Shown here: positions 1 through 11,600 of the stretch, piece after piece
How the letters are laid out: the number at the start of each line of letters is the position of its first letter
Numbering within the stretch: the stretch's first letter is position 1
Assembly (NCBI RefSeq): GCF_022539505.1
Contig: NC_061514.1
Location: forward strand, 219,627,837-219,691,836
From: Lolium rigidum
Lineage: Eukaryota; Streptophyta; Magnoliopsida; Poales; Poaceae
Direction of reading: 5' to 3'
Length of the DNA stretch: 64,000 bases
Notes under the pieces: model-generated
Seen by the model: the letters and a program-made list of their open reading frames with translations, nothing else
What the model was told of the DNA's origin: nothing
Databases searched by the model: none
Translations under genes and position numbers: made by a program

Positions 1-1200
1 ACATATTGTAAGCATTATAAGACTTTACATCGTCTCCTTGTTGTTCAAACACCTTAACCAGAAAATATCTAGACTCTAGAGACCAATCATGCAAACCAAA
101 TTTTAACAAGCTCTATGTAGTTCTTCATTAATGGGTGCAAAGTACATGATGCAAGAGCTTAAACATGATCTATATGAGCACAACAATTGCCAAGTATCAA
201 ATTATTCAAGACATTATACCATTTACCACATGCATCATTTTCCGTTTCCAACCATATAACAATGAATGAAGTAGTTCAAATTTCGCAATGAACAATAAAG
301 ATAAAGCTAAGAACATATGTGTTCATACGAAACAGCGGAGCGTGTCTCTCTCCCAAACAAAGAATGCTAGGATCCGATTTTATTCAAACAAAAACAAAAA
401 AACAAAAACAAACAGACGCTCCAAGTAAAGCACATAAGATGTGACAGAATAAAAATATAGTTTCACTAGAGGTGATCTGATAAGTTGTCGATGAAGAAAG
501 GATGCCTTGGGCATCCCCAAGCTTAGATGCTTGAGTCTTCTTAAAATATGCAGGGATGAACCACGGGGGCATCCCCAAGCTTAGACTTTTCACTCTTCTT
601 GATCATATTGTATCATCCTCCTCTCTTGACCCTTGAAAACTTCCTTCACACCAAACTCAAAACAATCTCATTAGAGGTTCAGTGCATAATTCATATATTC
701 AGAGGTGACATAATCATTCTTAACACTTCTGAACATTCCACAAAGTTACTGAAAGTTAATGGAACAAAGAAATCCATCAAACATAGCAAAACAGGCAATG
801 CGAAATAAAAGGCAGAATCTGTCAAAACAGAACAGTCCGTAAAGACGAATTTTTTAGAGGCACCAGACTTGCTCAGATGAAAATGCCCAAATTGAATGAA
901 AGTTGCGTACATATCTGAGGATCACGCACGTAAATTGGAAGATTTTTTAAAATTTTCTACAGCAGGGGCGGCTCAATTTCGTGACAGCAAGAAATCTGTT
1001 CCTGCGCAGTAATCCAAATCTAGTATTGACTTTACTATCAAAGACTTTACTTGGCACAACAATGCAATAAAATAAAGATAAGGAGAGGTTTCTACAGTAA
1101 TAACAACTTCCAAGCCTCAACAAAACAGTAGCAAAATAAAAACATGGGTTATCTCCCAAGAAGTGCTTTCTTTATAGCCATTAAGATGGGCTCAGTAAAT

Positions 1201-1968
1201 TTAATGATGCACTCGCATAAGGATGAGAGTTGAAGCAAAGAGAGCATCAAAAAGCAAGTATGAAACAAATTTAAGCCTAACCCACTTCCTATGAAAAGGA
1301 ATCTTGTAAATAAACAAGTCAATGAAGAACAAGGTGAATAGCATAGGAAGACAAAACAAGTATAACTTCAAAAATTTCAGCATATAGAGAGGCGTTTTAG
1401 TAACATGAAAATTTCTACAACCATATTTTCCTCTCTCATAATAATTTTCAGTAGCATCATGAACAAACTCAACAATATAACTATCACATAAAGCATTCTT
1501 ATCATGAGTCTCATGCATAAAATAATTACTACTCCCAACATAAGCATAGTCATTCTTATTAATTGTAGTGGGAGCAAATTCAACAAAGTAGCTATCATTA
1601 TTATTCTCATCACCATAATCATCAAATGTAGGAGGCATAGTATAATCATAATAAACTTTATCCTCAATAGTAGGTGGCACCAAAATACCACTATCATCAT
1701 AAATGGGAGGAAAAGTGTCATCAAAGTAAATTCTCTCCTCCATGCTTGGGGGACTAAAAATATCATGCTCATCAAAACCAGCTTCCCCAAACTTAAATTA
1801 TTCCATAGCATTAGCAATAATAGTGTTCAAAGAGTTCATGCTAATAACATTGCTACAACTATTTTGCAAACAAAGTTCCATGGGTTTTTTAATTTTCTCT
1901 TCAAACACCTCATGTCCTAACTCAAGATAAATACTATAAAGATCTCTAATATTTTTGTTGTTTTCCAT
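1201..1968 (-). pseudogene. Retrotransposon-borne ORF with acidic Y/D-P-P repeats and two C-terminal hydrophobic segments (one in-frame stop)
   Basis: I do not recognise the product. Reading from an ATG at 1968, the frame stays open for 255 codons apart from one TAA at 1800-1798 (codon 57); the part from residue 76 to the stop at 1201 is intact. Residues about 60-135 are strongly acidic and carry spaced motifs such as FPPIYDD, LVPPTIEDKVYYDY and MPPTFDDYGD. Residues about 197-221 and 231-251 are two hydrophobic stretches separated by a basic link (FHRKWVRLK), so a membrane-anchored tail is plausible. A second, diverged copy lies at 30285-31034 in E2. The ORF sits just downstream of the primer-binding site, where gag lies in E3. 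It could be a degenerate accessory or env-like protein; that is inference. Confidence 0.6.
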
Positions 1969-2246
1969 TAAGCCTAACTAGTGAAATCACACAACTTGGT
2001 GTTCTCAGGAGTATTCATTTTAGCAGTAGTAAATAAAGCAAACTAAATAAAGTAAATGCAAGTAACTAATTTTTTTGTGTTTTCAATATAGAGAACAAGA
2101 CAGTAAATAAAGTAAAACTAGCAACTAATTTTTGTGTGTTTTTGATATAAGAGCAAACAAAGTAGTAAATAAAATAAAACAAAGCAAGACAAAAACAAAG
2201 TAAAGAGATTGGATGTGGGAGATTCCCCTTGCAGCGTGTCTTGATC

Positions 2247-2264
2247 TCCCCGACAACGGCGCCA
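2247..2264 (-). other. Primer-binding site (tRNA-Asp type) of E1
   Basis: The plus strand reads TCCCCGACAACGGCGCCA, matching the 3' end of plant tRNA-Asp with one mismatch (GAC for GGC). It lies 11 bases from the LTR edge at 2276, which fixes the element's direction as minus. Confidence 0.8.
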
Positions 2265-2275
2265 GAAAACAGTCT

Positions 2276-3872
2276 TGATGGCGCGTAGTCGACACGTCCG
2301 TTGGGAACCCCAAGAGGAAGGTGTGATGCGCACAGCAGTAAGTTTTCCCTCAGTAAGAAACCAAGGTTATCGAACCAGTAGGAGTCAAGGAACACGTGAA
2401 GGTTGTTGGTGGCGGAGTATAGTGCGGCGCAACACCAGAGATTCCGGCGCCAACGTGGAACCTGCACAACACAATCAAAGTACTTTGCCCCAACGTAACA
2501 GTGAGGTTGTCAATCTCACCGGCTTGCTGTAAACAAAGGATTAGATGTATAGTGTGGATGATGATGTTTGTTTGCAAAGAACAGTAAAGAACAATTGCAG
2601 TAGATTGTATTTCAGATGTAAAGAATTGGACCGGGGTCCCACAGTTCACTAGTGGTGTCTCTCCCATAAGATAAACAGATGTTGGGTGAACAAATTACAG
2701 TTGGGCAATTGACAAATAAAGAAGGCATAACAATGCACATACATATATCATGATGAGTACTATGAGATTTAATCGGGGCATTACGATAAAGTACATAGAC
2801 CGCTATCCAACATGCATCTATGCCTAAAAAGTCCACCTTCGAGGTTATCATCCGAACCCCTTCCAGTATTAAGTTGCAAACAACGAGACAATTGCATTAA
2901 GTATGGTGCGTAATGTAATCAACACAAATATCCTTAGACAAAGCATCGATGTTTTATCCCTAGTGGCAACATCACATCCACAACCTTAGAACTTTCACGT
3001 CATCGTCCTGCATTCAATGAAAGCATGAACCCACTATCGAGCATAAATACTCCCTCTTGGAGTTACAAGTATCAACTTGGTCAGAGCCTCTACTAGCAAC
3101 GGAGAGCATGCAAGAACATAAACAACATATATGATAGATTGATAATCAACTTGACATAGTATTCAATATTCATCGGATCCCAACAAACACAACATGTAGC
3201 ATTACAAATAGATGATCTTGATCATGATAGGCAGCTCACAAGATCTAACATGATAGCACAATGAGGAGAAGACAACCATCTAGCTACTGCTATGGACCCA
3301 TAGTCCAGGGGTGAACTACTCACACATCGATCCGGAGGCGATCATGGCGATGAAGAGACCTCCGGGAGATGATTCCCCTCTCCGGCAGGGTGCCGAAGGC
3401 GATCTCCGAATCCCCGAGATGGGATTGGCGGCGGCGGCGTCTCTGGAAGGTTTTCCGTATCGTGGCTCTCGGTAATGGGGGTTTCGCGACGAAGGCTTTA
3501 AGTAGGCGGAAGGGCAGGTCAGGAGGCGTCACGGGGGCCCCACACGCTAGGGCCGCGCGGGCCCCCTCTAGGCCGCGCCGCCCTAGTGTGGCGGTGCCCC
3601 GTGGCCCCACTTCGTATCTCCTCCGGTCTTCTGGAAGCTTCGTGGAAAAATAAGCCCCTGGGCGTTGATTCGTCCAATTCCGAGAATATTTCCTTACTAG
3701 GATTTCGAAACCAAAAACAGCGAGAAAACATCAAGCGGCTCTTCGGCATCTCGTCAATAGGTTAGTGCCGAAAAATGCATAATAATGACATATAATGTGT
3801 ATAAAACATGTGAGTATCATCATAAAAGTAGCATGGAACATAAGAAATTATAGATACGTTTGGGACGTATCA
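2276..3872 (-). repeat. 5' LTR of E1 (1597 bp)
   Basis: On the plus strand the LTR begins TGATGGCGCG beside the primer-binding site and ends GGGACGTATCA before unrelated sequence. It aligns along its length with 37034-42931 (split), 47843-49440 and 53590-55187. In element orientation it starts TGATACGTC. The GC-rich block at 3360-3650 is the transcribed middle of the LTR. Short proline/arginine-rich ORFs there are not conserved as proteins. Confidence 0.85.
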
Positions 3873-3978
3873 GTGGCGCGATCTGATTCGTCCACGTCAG
3901 CTAGCCGTTGGGGTAGCCGTTGCTGGTTCAAAAAATCCGAAAAAATGCCAAAACCCCCAAAATTTCATCCCCACCCCC

Positions 3979-3985
3979 TATAAAT
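3979..3985 (+). promoter_or_regulatory. TATA box of the Harbinger transposase
   Basis: TATAAAT follows a C-rich run and lies about 75 bases upstream of the transposase ATG at 4060, a normal spacing for a short plant 5' leader. Confidence 0.5.
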
Positions 3986-4059
3986 ACCCCCATATGGTTT
4001 CACTCATTCCACACCTCACTTCATCTCCTCCACTCTCCATTTCCACTCCTCTCAACGCC

Positions 4060-5314
4060 ATGTCTTCGTCTAGCAGCAGTTCGAGCGACGGAATGGAGGG
4101 TGATATGATCGCTGCATTCTAGGCAGAGTATGAGGAGGAGATGCTCAACGAGGAGCCGGAGCCAAGACGGCCGCGACGCCGCCGAGAGTTCATCAGGCGT
4201 GATCGTCTGGGTGCCCACGATCGGCTCTTCGAGGACTACTTCGCCGACGACTGCAATTATCCTCCGAGCTACTTTCGGCGAAGGTATCGGATGAGATGAT
4301 CCCTTTTTCTGCGCATTGTGGATAGATTGGGTGAATACTCTCCGTATTCCACACAAAGAGTTGATGCTCTCAACCGTGTTGGTTTTTCTCCCCTACAAAA
4401 GTGTACTGCGGCTTTGCGTCTGTTAGCTTATGGAGCCGCTGCAGATACGATATATGAGTGGCTTAAGTTAGCTAGACAAACTTCATCAGATTGTCTAGAT
4501 AGATTCTGTGAAGGCATCATTGACTGTTACGGGGAGACGTTTTGCCGTCGACCAAATGTCGAGGATACTCAGCGTCTGTTGGCGAAAGCCGAGGAGCGTG
4601 GCTTTCCGGGCATGTTAGGGAGCATCGATTGCATGCATTGGTAGTGGAGGAACTGCCCAGTGGCTCATGCTGGTCAATTCACAAGGGGAGACATCAAACA
4701 CCCTACCATAATCTTAGAAGCCGTTGCGTCGTATGATCGTTGGATCTGGCATGCCTTTTTGGAGTGGCCGGGTCCAACAACGACATCAATGTACTCAACC
4801 AGTCGCCGTTTTTCACTGATGTGCTTAGGGGAGAAGCACCCGTAGTGAACTTCACGGTGAATGGACACGAGTACAACTATGGTTACTACCTTGCCGACGG
4901 CATCTACCCCTCCTAGCCGGTGTTCATGAAAGGTGTTACTCTTCCACAAAGTGAAAAGCATCGACTGTTCACTGCTGCTCAATCAGCTTGGCGCAAAGAT
5001 GTCGAGTGTGCCTTTGGAGTGCTGAAGGCTAGGTTCAACATTCTAGCAGTTTCGGGACGCTCCTACTCGAGGCGTACTCTTGGGTTGATCATGCGTGCAT
5101 GTGTCATTCTGCACAACATGATCATCGACGATGAGCGTGGTACAAATTTGGAGAACAACTATGAGACATTTGAGTCCAATGTCGGCCCTGCAATACACAA
5201 CCATGCACCACCAAGCCTAGCAGCCAGGATTCAGATGGACAACGAAATGAGGACTCACCGATGTATACACAGCTCCAGCATGATTTGATTGAGCATGTGT
5301 GGGCTAATGCCTAG
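4060..5314 (+). pseudogene. PIF/Harbinger transposase (DDE_Tnp_4 type), inactivated
   Basis: The ORF encodes the cut-and-paste transposase of a PIF/Harbinger element. It begins with a serine-rich start and an acidic/arginine-rich N-terminus, then the family's helical region (CTAALRLLAYG, DTIYEWLKLAR). The three catalytic acidic motifs are readable: GSIDCMHW near 4619 (first D), NNDINVLN near 4777 in a shifted frame (second D), and VECAFGVLKARFN near 5004 (E). The family's QFTRGDIKHPTIILEAVA stretch is also present. The gene is dead: in-frame stops at 4120, 4297, 4642 and 4914, a one-base deletion near 4760, and another frameshift near 5257 after which the C-terminus ends at 5314. Most lesions look recent because the surrounding protein is still well preserved. 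Promoter and 3' trailer remain. Confidence 0.85.
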
Positions 5315-5449
5315 ATTATGTAATTTTTTCAATTTTTTATGTAATCTTTTCAAATTTTGATGTAATTTTTTTATGATGTAATCGGTAACAATTTTAGTTC
5401 AATAAAATAATTTCCTTGCATTATTTTTAATGTTGTAATTTAAAAAAGA

Positions 5450-7962
5450 CTAGGAAAATTGCCCGTGTGTTGCAACGGGAGAGAAAAGGAAACCAACTTA
5501 TAAAAGAAAAACAATGACGGAGCCAAAAGATGCCTCATAGTCGATCGACCCGCATGATCGTAGCCTTAGTTCGACCTTTCTTCCCTTTTTGACAAAAGAA
5601 ATGATCTGACTTCACTTGCGCCGCCGTGGGCAAATAATCTTCTGATGCGCCACCGCTGGAAAATCATCTCAAATTTAAGACACACGTAATGTTGATGAAC
5701 AACTCTAGTTGTTAGTGACTCGAACATGATGTTGTCCAACACCAGCCCATCAAATCACGTAATACCTATTTAGTGAAATTCTCATGGATACAACCCAACA
5801 TTACAAAAGTAAATATACCAAATTGTGGAGAATAATGCATTACAACAATTACCAAATTCAGTCATAATATCCAATACATAATCAGTGTACAACATGTCTT
5901 GTTTGTATATTTCAAATTATTAAACATGTGTTGACCTATAATAAAATATCCCGGCTATTCTGCAAGAAATTGCCGATGAAAACCCCAACAGGTAGCAAGA
6001 AAGGACAGCAATCCCTTAGCCACACGTACCTCTAAACAACATATATTGAAATAGTGTTCCTATAACCCAATCAATCCTCAAGAGTAGGAAAAAATCAATC
6101 GGACAACATTCATCCTTACTGGCGCCTTAAAGATTGATGAAGAGGTTACATCCTATCAAAGGATACTTGGTTCATGTTAAACAAAATTCAGTCGAGAAGC
6201 ACCGAGCTAAATGTCTGAGAAAATCATAAGCAGAGCAACCTAATAAGCAAAAAAGTAGGACTGTCTCGTGCTCTTAAAAAGGACACTAAATTCGAGTTAA
6301 TTAAAAGAGACCGGATGGAGTATTTTGTAATCTGTATCACTACCAGCATACCATCATAGATTGAACCTGTTCTGATGCAGATTGAACCATAGTTTACCCA
6401 TACCGGCTCACGGTAGAACGTCTGCCGTCCAATCGTTGTCTGCATCACGTTTGGCGGTGGCTTTTTCGGTTGTATCGTCCGAGCTCATAGCGCCCGCCGT
6501 GGCCACGCCGATAAGATTGCATTGGCTGGATTTCGACATGACCGCCACCCCGACCCGTAAACCTGTGCATTCCCGGTTTGAGCCGGGTTATGGCAGTTCC
6601 TTAAACCATATTGGAAATGATTGGCCGGGCCGGTGCGGGCTGGTTTGGCAGTATAATTGGTTTGGAACCGTGTGGGCATTCCAAGTTAGATATACAGAGT
6701 TGCTACCTCGCTATAGAAAGGAACAGAATGGCGCCCCTAGGAGTTCGATCCAACAAGTAACTTTATGCTCTTCCAGGCGCTCAGTGGCCACGACACCTGG
6801 CACAAGAAGCCCCGACTCCTCCACAGACCGCTGCTCCCGCTCACAACGACGGTGCCATTTGAGGAGAAGAAAGGGTGCGCCGCCATCGGCCCATCGGCCA
6901 TGGAGAAGACACGATCGTCGTCCGCCCTGGAGAAGAAACGACCGGCCGCCGCCGAGGAGAAGGCGCCGTCACCGCCAGCCTCCACCTATTCCTCGGCACT
7001 CAGCAGTAGGCTCGGTGCCTCGCCACGGGAACCTCTTGGCCTCCGCGCTTCTTCCCTAGGCCGACGTGGTCAAGCGCGATTCAGAATGGTTTGAGCGGTT
7101 TCCTCAGGTCCAACCCATCTCAACCCGGCTAACATTTTTCTCCTCGCGGGTTGAAACCAAAAACCAATGAACCTGGAATAAACTGTTGATTGGTGCGGTG
7201 CGGTCTTGGTGTCTTGGTTTAGCTGGTTTGGGACCAAACTGTGAACGGGATTACCGACCCGCCTCCGTCATGGCCGCTATGGGGGTGGACGAGCTCAAGG
7301 CCTGTGGTGCCCGGTGCAGGCGGCCGACCCCCACCGCTCAACGTCCGTGTACATGTGTGCTTTGGCCCAAAAATCCATCAATCTGCTACGAAATCTCACG
7401 GCAAGGATTTGTGCCATCGGAAACACGTAACACATACACAACGGAGCTTGCTTGGCTTCCACCGATTACTTTTCGGCTGGCTTCTACTGATTACTTTCCG
7501 GCTAGTTTTGTTGTAGAGCGCCATGGATCGATGCTGGAGTCGACGTGGGCTCGTTCATCGCCGGCTGCTGGTCCAGGATCGCCGGCTGCGACCGCGGCAG
7601 CTGCTGCTTGAGGAGGCCGATTTCTGGGATCGGTTGTGCCATTGTTTTTGTTTCGTCTTGATTACGAAGAGATCAGGACATATCTGCAGGTTTTCCTTAC
7701 ATGGTCACGTGGTTTACTCTTTATAAAGCATGGAATCGTTCTTGTGAGGTAACTACACTACTATATTCAAACACGAACACCTGATTCACTATTGGACACG
7801 GCACCCAAGGATTGGTCGCGTGATCAGCTAGGACACTGCAAGCAATCGGTCAAAATAACGGAACGATGGACGAAACAAGCGCGGCAAGGAACGACGGACG
7901 AACGGACGAAAGGACCATACCACGGAAACGCTTCTCCCTTTATTATTAGGTATAGATATAGA
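5450..7962 (-). mobile_element. Helitron 1 (non-autonomous, about 2.5 kb)
   Basis: The left edge reads A|CTAGGAAAATTGCCCGTG; its reverse complement is a Helitron 3' terminus, a short hairpin (5462-5479, CCCGT/ACGGG arms) followed about ten bases later by CTAG and then T. The right edge is TATTATTAGGTATAGATATAGA, whose reverse complement is a TC-starting 5' terminus; a TATAGA repeat makes its exact end ambiguous (7956 or 7962). Neither TIRs nor a TSD are needed, as expected for insertion between A and T. No Rep/helicase is encoded. The middle (about 6380-7620) is much more GC-rich than its ends and may include captured gene fragments, but none was recognised. The rest (5480-6380 and 7620-7930) is AT-rich with no feature seen. 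Confidence 0.7.
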
Positions 7963-8141
7963 TATAGAAATGCTGATATCAAGGAGAGAGAAAAGCTGAT
8001 GTGGAGAGAAAGTGAGTGACTATAACCGTGACTGCATGGAGTGAGAGTGGGGTGACGGGATGAGTGAAAAAAGCTGACATGGCGACTATAGTGGTGTGGT
8101 GCATTGGCACCAGCCTCAAGGGAAAATATGTTGGCGATTTA
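7963..8141. other. Unassigned sequence between Helitron 1 and MITE
   Basis: Short stretch with no ORF or structure I can support. It may be the far side of the Harbinger remnant that Helitron 1 split, but no sequence match proves this. Confidence 0.3.
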
Positions 8142-8390
8142 GGGCATGAGCAATGGTGGCATACACAACTAGCTGCTCCATGTAATAAAGTTGTCAGAAG
8201 CAATATGGTTAATTTTATATCTCCAATGGAAGCTACAACTTTAGTAAGAAAAAGAGAAGGACCACAAATATGACATGTATCTTTTCTCGAAGCATACTTT
8301 AGGATTAGATCCACGTGAAGAGGTGCATCTCATCGGACTCTTTGACCAGCCATCAAGGTGGAAGCAATAGGCAGTGCTTGGCGCATGCCC
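8142..8390. mobile_element. Tourist-like (PIF/Harbinger) MITE in the gene's upstream region
   Basis: A 249-bp segment is flanked by TTA on both sides (8139-8141 and 8391-8393). It begins GGGCATGAGCAATGG and ends with the inverse of GGGCATGCGCCAAG, giving imperfect terminal inverted repeats of about 14 bp. TTA duplication and GGGCATG ends are typical of Tourist elements. No coding capacity. It lies about 300 bp upstream of the start codon at 8689. Confidence 0.6.
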
Positions 8391-8688
8391 TTATCCAACG
8401 TGTCGTGCACCGCCGTGGCCCTCCGGCCTCCGCAGTGATCCGATCCAGTCGGCGGCGGCGACGACGACCGTAGGTCTGCCGTGCCTCCTTTCCTGTGGAG
8501 CCCGCCTGCTTTATTCCAAAGCACAAAAGCATCCGCCCGTCCACCCCCAGAAAGAATGGGAATCCCCTTCACGCAAACCCCCCGCGCCAAGGAAACCAGA
8601 GCAAACCGCCCCGCCCCCGCGCGCGCACACATACGTAGCCACAGCGGCCTCTTCCTCTCCACTCCAACTCCAAGCCAAGGAGAACGCG

Positions 8689-11600
8689 ATGGGGTGCGGG
8701 CAGTCCAAGGAGGACGCGGAGGGCGCGGTGGCACGGTGCCGGGAGCAGAAGAACCTGCTGCGGGCGGCCGTCGAGGCGCGGCATGGGCTGTCAGGGGCGC
8801 ACGCGGCCCACGCCGCCGCGCTCAGGAACGTCGGGGCCGCGCTCTCCGATTACGCCAGCGGCGAGGCGCACGAGGGCGCGCTGCGCCACTCCGCCTCGGC
8901 CGCCGCGGTCATGTCCTCCTCCGGCGGCGCCGGCGCCCAGGCCGCCGCGCTCGCGCTCCCGCCGCCGCCGCCGCCGCCGGGCCCGCCAGAGGACTCGCCG
9001 GCGCTCGTCAGGTCCATGAGCGCGCCCGACCTGCCCCTCCAGCCGGCGATCAAGAAGAAACCATCCGGCGAGGCGCCAATCATGGAGGAGGACGACGAGG
9101 GCGAGGACCCGCGCCGTCCGGAGGAGGAGGCCCAGCTGCAGCCGCCTCCTCCTCCGCCTCCGACGCACCAGCCCCCTCCCACACGCGCCCCGCCCTCCCT
9201 GCCTCCGGACGCGGGGCACAAGGCGGGTTCCTGGGATGAGTTCATTTTCGGGCCCCGGGACGGCATACCTATCCCGCCGCTCACGCTGGGATCCAGCGCC
9301 GCCGCCTCGTGGGAAGCTGAGCGGGCGGAGGCCGCTGCGCCGCCGCCACCGCCGCCCGATCCAGAGGAACAGGCTCAGCTTCCGCCTCGACCGCCAGCGC
9401 CATCGACGGCTGCTGAAGAAGTGGCCGAGGGAAAGAAGCCAGCGGTGGAGCCCGTGGCGCGGCGGGCGTTGACGCAGAAGGCCGCGAGGAGAACCGAGGG
9501 CAAGAAAGGCAGGACGGTGGTGCTGGTCCCGCCGCAGGCTGCAAGGCTCGGCGATATCCTGCGGGACCTCGACGATCACTTCCTCAAGGCATCCGACAGT
9601 GCGCACGAGGTGTCCAAGATGCTCGAGGCGGCACGGATGCACTACCACTCCAACTTCGCCGAGACGCGAGGTACCACGCGCTTGCTCCTCTCATCCACTT
9701 GGTCAGACCAAGAATTCGTTCCACTATTATATTCGAGCTTTCTTTTATGTCATTCTCATAGATGGACACTTCGACAGCTTCACAAAATATAAATCTCTTT
9801 TTTATGGCATTCCCATAGATGGACAGCTTACGAAACATTCAATATTAAAAAAAAAACATCATAGCGTGTGCTTGAGGCATAGATTCAGAGATACTATGAT
9901 TTTTTGGGGTCTACGTTTAGTCCTAGTTGATTAGTACTTGACTGGGAAATATGCCCGTGAGTTGCTACGGAATAAGCAAAATAGCCGAACATACCGATCC
10001 AACAATTATCATAGTTTAAACAAGGGTTGCAAACATGACGGCATGTAGAAAGTACCAATTCTACCTTCCTCCTTTTTTCTTTTAAAGGTAACTTCCTCCT
10101 TTTTCTTTTAGAAAATCAAAGAAATTGTCCTACCCTTTCGACGAGAAATGTTGGTCTATCAAATATCTTATTTGCAAATATTGAAACACACACATTGTGC
10201 AATGACAACATTTGTCTCTCCCTATACTCGGCAACAACAATTTTGTTCAGCACAAAAACAACATATGAGACTTCGAGATCATAAAGAGGAAACCTCCTAG
10301 TAAAACCTCAAAAGAAACCTCCTTTAACTTGCTTTGCATTTTGTGTATGAGAATCCTTGGTTTCGTTTGATCTATGCTCAGTGTTCACCTCATCGTATTC
10401 AACTCTGCACTTGGCACACAATACAGATCCTTAAATGGTTGTCCATACCAAAGTGATTTTGTTGGTGTTCATACCCGAATGTGTAGAGCTATGGAACCTG
10501 GTCGATTTGTCCACACCATGTGATGTTAGAGATGCATAGAGCTCTGGAGCACTAAGATACGGCCGATTCTATAGCACTGCCCAAATTTTCTTTCTTCAGC
10601 AGTGAATTTCTACTTGTAGCAATTATAACAGATGTTTCGGGTGAACTGTGGCAGCCAAAGCTCCGCTTTGAGTAACCATATGCTTGGTTGCCTCGTACCG
10701 CCCTCGTTGGTCATATGTGGCGGCCCGGGTACACCTTCCCCGATGGCTCAACCTGCAGCGGTGTGCCGCCGCGCTCCCGATCAGGTGCCGCCATCACGCA
10801 TATTCTTCTGATTGGCCCCGAGTGTCACACGAAGCTCCCAGGATAAATTCCTCTGGCCGGTCTCCGTGTCCTGTTGTCCGGTGACTCTCCCGGCAGAGAG
10901 AGTGCTGCCATGCTAGGCATCAACAGCCCGGCCATCCAGCGACTCTACCAGTGTAGATCTTGAGGAGGCGGCGGTGTTCGACGACTGTCCCGGCAGCGAG
11001 CATGCTGCCATGGCAGGCAGGGGCTAGAGTCTTTGCGAGTGATCCAGCTCTAATAATGCGAAGTGTCACCCCACACCATGAAAAGCTCCCTCCCTGATAA
11101 CATGTAACATCTAGCGCTCGTCTCTGTCTAACCACATAATCTGTGCACAAGTACCAACTAATTGATTAGCGATTAATACAGGAAACCGTGATCGATCGAT
11201 TGAACCAAATATGCTCACGTGTTGCAGAATCGGATGTATATTCCGTAGCACGAGTTTGTCTTGGAGGAGGATAGGGATGCCGGACAGACGGAGGAAGAGG
11301 AACGGCAACAGCACGGGCCAGCTCCCCATCGGCAAGCGGCGGAAGGACGCGGGCAGGAGGCAGGCCCAGCCGTCGTTGTCGGTCGCGGCGCCGAAGTAGG
11401 GACTGTCCACCAGGGAGCAGCTTTCGTCCCCGGATTGAACTCCCGACAAACTCGAACCAAACGGATAGAACAAAACAAGACGATTTCAGGCGATGTCGGC
11501 AGAGCGGTGAGACGGTGGCAATATCAACCACGGGCGGTGGAACAAAGACAATTTCCGGCGAGAAGCTCGAGCACAGGCGACACGGATCGAATATTCACTT

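Larger units (their letters stand above)
1..2275 (-). mobile_element. Gypsy (Athila/Sabrina-like) LTR retrotransposon E1, internal region, left-truncated by window edge
   Basis: This is the internal domain of an LTR retrotransposon lying on the minus strand, with its 5' LTR to the right (2276-3872). The first 1.2 kb is AT-rich non-coding sequence, nearly the same as 29067-30260 inside element E2 and 44330-45540 inside E3, so it is the shared downstream tail of this group. Next come a conserved ORF (1201-1968) and a tRNA-Asp primer-binding site (2247-2264). A gag-like start (peptide MNTPENTKLCDFTS, minus strand, near 1980-2020) resembles the E3 gag start but stops after 14 codons. No reverse transcriptase or integrase is seen. 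The 3' LTR must lie left of the window. The Athila/Sabrina assignment is inferred from the PBS and from the gag-protease of E3. Confidence 0.8.
3873..5449 (+). mobile_element. PIF/Harbinger transposon remnant, both ends cut off
   Basis: This block lies between the E1 LTR and the Helitron that starts at 5450. It holds a TATA-containing promoter, a decayed DDE transposase (4060-5314) and an AT-rich 3' trailer of T-rich, poorly structured sequence to 5449. No terminal inverted repeats or 3-bp TSDs were found. The likely reason is that E1 inserted on the left and the Helitron on the right. No Myb-like second ORF of the family is visible. Confidence 0.7.

Noticed and set aside
8374..8688. N-terminal extension of the DUF630/632 ORF from ATG 8374
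   Set aside because: This part overlaps the MITE end and is unlike the family; MGCGQSK at 8689 is the conserved start.
8791..9648. 285-aa ORF antisense to exon 1
   Set aside because: Mirror of a GC-rich proline/alanine-rich exon; arginine/glycine-rich composition is expected of such shadows.
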